A program made the position numbers and the translations under genes. A stretch of 10,021 nt of DNA from CAXDRM01 sp963991775 (GTDB lineage: Bacteria > Pseudomonadota > Alphaproteobacteria > Rickettsiales > JABIRX01), in assembly GCA_963991775.1 (NCBI GenBank), contig CAXDRM010000050.1, positions 1-10,021 on the forward strand, read 5' to 3'. Of the stretch, positions 6,957 to 10,021 are shown piece after piece. The stretch's first letter is position 1. The number at the start of each line of letters is the position of its first letter. Under the pieces are notes generated by a model, which did not search any database, was not told the origin of the DNA, and saw nothing but the letters and a program-made list of their open reading frames with translations.

Positions 6957-8127
6957 TTTGCTTTAACCTCTCATTTGCAATTAATTCTAAAAATTCTTTA
7001 AACAAATACTTACTGTCATGCGGTCCGCCAGAACTTTCTGGATGATATTGCACCGAAAATGCTGGACGATCAGTAAGACGCAAACCCTCTATAGTTTGAT
7101 CAAAAAGTGAACGATGCGTGATCTCCACATTTGCTGGTAGATTCTCATCAACCACACAAAAACCATGATTTTGCGTGGTGATTTCTACTTTACCACTACG
7201 TAAATTTTTAACCGGATGATTTACTCCACGATGACCTTGATGCATTTTGAAAGTTTTTAGCTCTGCTGCTAAAGCAAGTAATTGATGGCCCATACAAATC
7301 CCAAAAATTGGTAATTTCTCAGCTAATAATTTTTGAATTACTGGTAATGTGTAAAGCGCATTCGCATCAGGATCACCAGGACCATTACTTAAAAATACTC
7401 CATCAGGATTTAAAGCTAAAATCTCTTCAGCTGAGCTTTTGCAGTTAACTACAGTAAGTTTTACTCCTAATTCGTAAAAACAATTAAGAATATTATGCTT
7501 CACGCCATAATCTAAAACCACAATATGCACATCACTTTGCTGCTGCTTTGGTGCTGAATATTTATAAGAGAAATCTGTCCAATTTTCATTTTGCGTGACA
7601 GATACTTTACTTGCTAATTCTTGTCCTTTTAAAGAAGGTATTTTTTGTGCTTCAGCAATTAAAGCTGGCAGATCAAACTCTTCACCCTCTTCCTTGTAAA
7701 TAATCAAGGCATTAACCACACCTGAATTTCTGATTTGGCTGGTAATGGCGCGTGTATCTATGCCAGCTATACCAGTTAAGTAATTTTGTGCCAACCACTG
7801 ATTAAAATCACCTTCTGCTCTAAAATTAGAAGCTTTGCTGGGATAATCACGCAGTACTAAACCTGCTGCAAATTTTTGCGCTGACTCATTATCATCTTGA
7901 TTAACCCCTACATTACCAATTTGTGGTGCGGTGAAAGTAATAATTTGTCCGGTGTAAGATGGATCAGTTAGTATTTCTTGATAACCGGTGATACTAGTAT
8001 TAAAACATAACTCGCCTTGTGTACGACCAATTTTACCTAGGCCTTGGCCAAAAAAAAACTGGCCATTTGCCAGTATTAATGCCGCGTTTAATTGTTTAGT
8101 TGCTGTAACAACCGGAAGAGAGTCCAT
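6949..8127 (-). CDS. carA: Carbamoyl-phosphate synthase small subunit (glutaminase)
   Basis: It hydrolyses glutamine and passes ammonia to CarB. From the ATG at 8127 it has 392 residues (E. coli 382). The N-terminal CPSase small-chain domain covers about 12-145 (ALILANGQFFFGQG near the start, then ITGYQEILTDPSYTGQI). The class I glutamine amidotransferase domain covers about 198-388. Its triad is intact: Cys278 in GICMGHQ, with His362 and Glu364 in YHPE, the same 84- and 86-residue spacing as I recall for E. coli. The oxyanion segment SNGPGDP precedes them. The frame stays open to a TTG at 8172 (15 extra residues), but I reject that start. The predicted transcription start is near 8175, the extra residues are not family-like, and the ATG has an AGTAAG six bases upstream. 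carB overlaps its 3' end. It is the first gene of the carAB operon, divergent from uvrC. Confidence 0.96.
   Translation of the reverse strand: MDSLPVVTATKQLNAALILANGQFFFGQGLGKIGRTQGELCFNTSITGYQEILTDPSYTGQIITFTAPQIGNVGVNQDDNESAQKFAAGLVLRDYPSKASNFRAEGDFNQWLAQNYLTGIAGIDTRAITSQIRNSGVVNALIIYKEEGEEFDLPALIAEAQKIPSLKGQELASKVSVTQNENWTDFSYKYSAPKQQQSDVHIVVLDYGVKHNILNCFYELGVKLTVVNCKSSAEEILALNPDGVFLSNGPGDPDANALYTLPVIQKLLAEKLPIFGICMGHQLLALAAELKTFKMHQGHRGVNHPVKNLRSGKVEITTQNHGFCVVDENLPANVEITHRSLFDQTIEGLRLTDRPAFSVQYHPESSGGPHDSKYLFKEFLELIANERLKQSA
6967..6972 (-). promoter_or_regulatory. Ribosome binding site of carB inside carA
   Basis: GAGAGG on the minus strand lies 10 bases before the carB GTG and within the last codons of carA. 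It supports the GTG start and, together with the 8-base gene overlap, suggests translational coupling that would keep the two subunits in balance. It is among the better Shine-Dalgarno matches in the window. Confidence 0.55.
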
Positions 8128-8142
8128 GTTTTTCTTACTGAT

Positions 8143-8170
8143 TTTTAGGAATATCTGCCTAAAATTAGGC
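8143..8170 (-). promoter_or_regulatory. carA leader with palindrome and alternative hairpin
   Basis: Just after the predicted transcription start lies the near-perfect palindrome GCCTAAAATTAGGC (8157-8170). On the minus strand TTTTAGG (8164-8158) can instead pair with CCTAAAA (8149-8143) across an 8-base loop. The two folds share bases and exclude one another. The second lies only about three bases upstream of the weak ribosome binding site (8139-8134). The motif TAGGCAA also recurs at 8166-8172 and 8186-8192, exactly 20 bases apart. This could be an operator, a leader switch or chance. Confidence 0.35.
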
Positions 8171-8181
8171 AAATTGACCGA

Positions 8182-8210
8182 TTTATAGGCAACAAGATCA
8201 CATTAGTCAA
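8182..8210 (-). promoter_or_regulatory. Predicted sigma70-type promoter of carAB
   Basis: On the minus strand TTGACT (8210-8205) and TATAAA (8187-8182) are separated by exactly 17 bases, the best promoter match in the window. Transcription would start near 8175, giving a leader of about 48 bases to the carA ATG at 8127. The location makes the upstream TTG at 8172 an implausible start. It shares the divergent spacer with uvrC. Confidence 0.65.
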
Positions 8211-8228
8211 TCGCTATTTATAGTATTT

Positions 8229-8234
8229 TATAAA
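8229..8234 (+). promoter_or_regulatory. Possible -10 box of uvrC
   Basis: TATAAA at 8229-8234 would place the transcription start at about the uvrC ATG (8241). An alternative, TATAGT at 8219-8224, would leave a leader of about 10 bases. No good -35 box lies 16-18 bases before either. The bases just before the ATG (AAAAAAATT) contain no Shine-Dalgarno sequence. Confidence 0.3.
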
Positions 8235-8240
8235 AAAATT

Positions 8241-10021
8241 ATGCTCAAAAATGGAATAGAATTTTTACAAAGTAAATTAGCAGATTTGCCGAAGACGCCT
8301 GGTGTCTATCGTATGGTCGATGAGCAGAATAAAATTCTCTATGTGGGCAAGGCTAAAAACCTTAAAAACCGCGTTACTAGCTATACTAAGACAAAACAGC
8401 TTTCCAACCGTATTAAGCAGATGGTTAGTGAAACTACCAAATTAGAAATTGTCAAAACTGATACAGAAATTGAAGCATTAATTTTGGAGCTAAATTTCAT
8501 TAAAACTCTTAAGCCCAAATATAATATTCTTTATAATGATGATAAAACTTTTCCTTATATTTACTTTAATCATAAGCATGAATTTCCAGGCATGTTTAAA
8601 TTTAGAGGCATGCAACGCCCAGAAGGAAAATTTTTTGGTCCTTATAGTTCAGGCTATGATTTAAACAAAACCTTGGATCTATTAAAAAAATCTTTTCTGT
8701 TGCGCAGCTGTAGTGATGCAGAATTTGCAAGACGCAAAACTCCTTGTTTAGAATATCAAATTAAACGCTGCTCAGCTCCTTGCGTTAATAAAATCTCTCA
8801 AAAAGATTACCGCGCTTTACTTAAAGAGAGCTTTAAATTTTTAAAAGGTAGGACCAAAGAAATACGTGATGAATTAGCCAGTAAAATGGATGTTGCTAGC
8901 ACTAAACAAGATTATGAAAGAGCAGCTGAATTTCGTGATCGTATCAAAGCTTTAAATAGCATTAGTGCTAAACAAGAAATTGCTGCAACACAAATTAGCA
9001 ATGCTGATATTTTAGTAATTATTAGCCAAAAAAATAAAGTACTGATTGAAATGTTTTTATTCAGAAATGGCTTTAATCATGGTAATCAGCAATTTTTTCC
9101 GAAAAATTTTAAAGATCTAAGTGAAGCAGAGATTTTAACAAATTTTATTAAACAATTTTACGGGCCAGATAATTTACCAGCTGAAATTATTACTAATATT
9201 GCAGTTAGTGATGCAAAAAATCTTAGCAAAGCCTATCTGAAACATTACCAAAAAAAGGTAAATTTTTTAGTACCTAAAAATGGCAAAAAATTAGAACTGT
9301 TAAGTTTTGTGAAAAAAAATGCCAAATATCATTTTGCCGAAAAAATTGCCAAGCTGGAAACTAATCTCACTTATCACCAAAAACTGCAAGAAATTTTTAA
9401 ACTTAAAAAAACTCCTAACAAAATTGAAGTTTTTGATAATAGCCACATCTCGGGCACTAGCGCAGTTGGTGCCATGATTGTTAGTGATCTTACTGGTTTT
9501 AACAAGGATAACTATCGCAAATTTAATATTAAAGCTGCCGCAGGTGATGATGATTATGCCATGCTAGCTGAAGTATTAACTAGACGCTATAGCCGCATGC
9601 TAGAAGAAGACCCAGATAATAAGCAGGGGAGCTGGCCAGATTTGATTTTAATTGATGGTGGAAAAGGCCAAGCAACCATTGCCGCACAAATTTTTGCTAA
9701 ATTAAAATTAGATATTCCTTTTTATTGCATTGCTAAAGGTGTGGAACGCAATAAAGGTAAGGAACGTTTCTGTAATGATTTTTGTGATTATTTTACTATC
9801 GAGGATGTAGCAACTTTAAATTATTTGCAGCGCATTCGTGATGAAGCACATCGTTTTGTGATTACTACACACCGCAAAAAACGTGATAAAAATACTTTTA
9901 AATCTCAGCTCAGCGATATTCCTGGCATTGGTGAGAATAGGCGTAAAACTTTACTTAAATATTTTGCCTCAATTGAAAATATGCGTGAACTTTCTGCTAA
10001 GGATATTGCCAAAGCTCCAGG
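8241..10021 (+). CDS. uvrC: Excinuclease ABC subunit C (3' end beyond window)
   Basis: UvrC makes both incisions around DNA lesions handed over by UvrA-UvrB. The frame is open from the ATG at 8241 to the window end, giving 593 complete codons; typical family length is about 600-650, so little is missing. The GIY-YIG nuclease domain (about 16-95) has GVY (Tyr23), YVGKAKNLKNR (Tyr34, Lys37, Arg44) and Glu83, for the 3' incision. Cys157, Cys169, Cys177 and Cys181 have the 12-8-4 spacing of the cluster-binding cysteines known in UvrC. A UVR motif for UvrB contact lies at about 223-235 (DYERAAEFRDRI). The RNase H-like domain for the 5' incision has Asp399 in DNSH, Asp472 in LIDGGKGQ and His537 in DEAHRF. 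Helix-hairpin-helix DNA-binding repeats start near 557 (SDIPGIGENRRKTLL) and run off the end. It is divergent from carA, with no functional link implied. Confidence 0.97.
   Translation, partial: MLKNGIEFLQSKLADLPKTPGVYRMVDEQNKILYVGKAKNLKNRVTSYTKTKQLSNRIKQMVSETTKLEIVKTDTEIEALILELNFIKTLKPKYNILYNDDKTFPYIYFNHKHEFPGMFKFRGMQRPEGKFFGPYSSGYDLNKTLDLLKKSFLLRSCSDAEFARRKTPCLEYQIKRCSAPCVNKISQKDYRALLKESFKFLKGRTKEIRDELASKMDVASTKQDYERAAEFRDRIKALNSISAKQEIAATQISNADILVIISQKNKVLIEMFLFRNGFNHGNQQFFPKNFKDLSEAEILTNFIKQFYGPDNLPAEIITNIAVSDAKNLSKAYLKHYQKKVNFLVPKNGKKLELLSFVKKNAKYHFAEKIAKLETNLTYHQKLQEIFKLKKTPNKIEVFDNSHISGTSAVGAMIVSDLTGFNKDNYRKFNIKAAAGDDDYAMLAEVLTRRYSRMLEEDPDNKQGSWPDLILIDGGKGQATIAAQIFAKLKLDIPFYCIAKGVERNKGKERFCNDFCDYFTIEDVATLNYLQRIRDEAHRFVITTHRKKRDKNTFKSQLSDIPGIGENRRKTLLKYFASIENMRELSAKDIAKAP

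Noticed and set aside
8128..8172. Upstream TTG start giving a 407-residue CarA
   Set aside because: It would begin within a few bases of the predicted transcription start, and the added residues do not resemble the CarA family N-terminus.

Overview
This is an AT-rich bacterial stretch (about one third G+C by eye) made of housekeeping genes. Family-level features point to an alphaproteobacterium: Ffh has the 'TRVDGD' form of the G4 loop, PurB is the short ~430-residue type, and CarA-CarB is a compact pair. The base composition and repeat-bearing spacers would suit a host-associated or Rickettsiales/Holosporales-like lineage. Such an organism keeps purine and pyrimidine synthesis genes, unlike Rickettsia itself. 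The lineage is inference; no rRNA or other decisive marker lies in the window.

Layout from left to right. Bases 1-327 hold no convincing gene, but contain short inverted repeats and pieces of a dispersed repeat. Four transcription blocks follow on the minus strand. They are a 62-residue basic protein of unknown function (328-516) with its own promoter, the purB-ffh pair (3211 down to 586) with a 7-base gap, a 493-base spacer (3212-3704), and the carA-carB operon (8127 down to 3705). The spacer holds the purB promoter and a mosaic repeat array. A 113-base divergent spacer (8128-8240) separates carA from uvrC, which reads rightward from 8241 and is cut off by the window end.

Functionally, carAB makes carbamoyl phosphate for pyrimidine and arginine synthesis. 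purB acts twice in purine and AMP synthesis, ffh is the protein half of the signal recognition particle, and uvrC is the incision nuclease of nucleotide excision repair. All five are complete or, for uvrC, intact as far as visible, with their key catalytic residues in place.

I found no new multi-gene system. The points most worth checking are non-coding: related repeat modules in both long spacers, a strong carA promoter that moves the carA start downstream of the longest open frame, a short carA leader able to fold in two exclusive ways, and the small basic protein.
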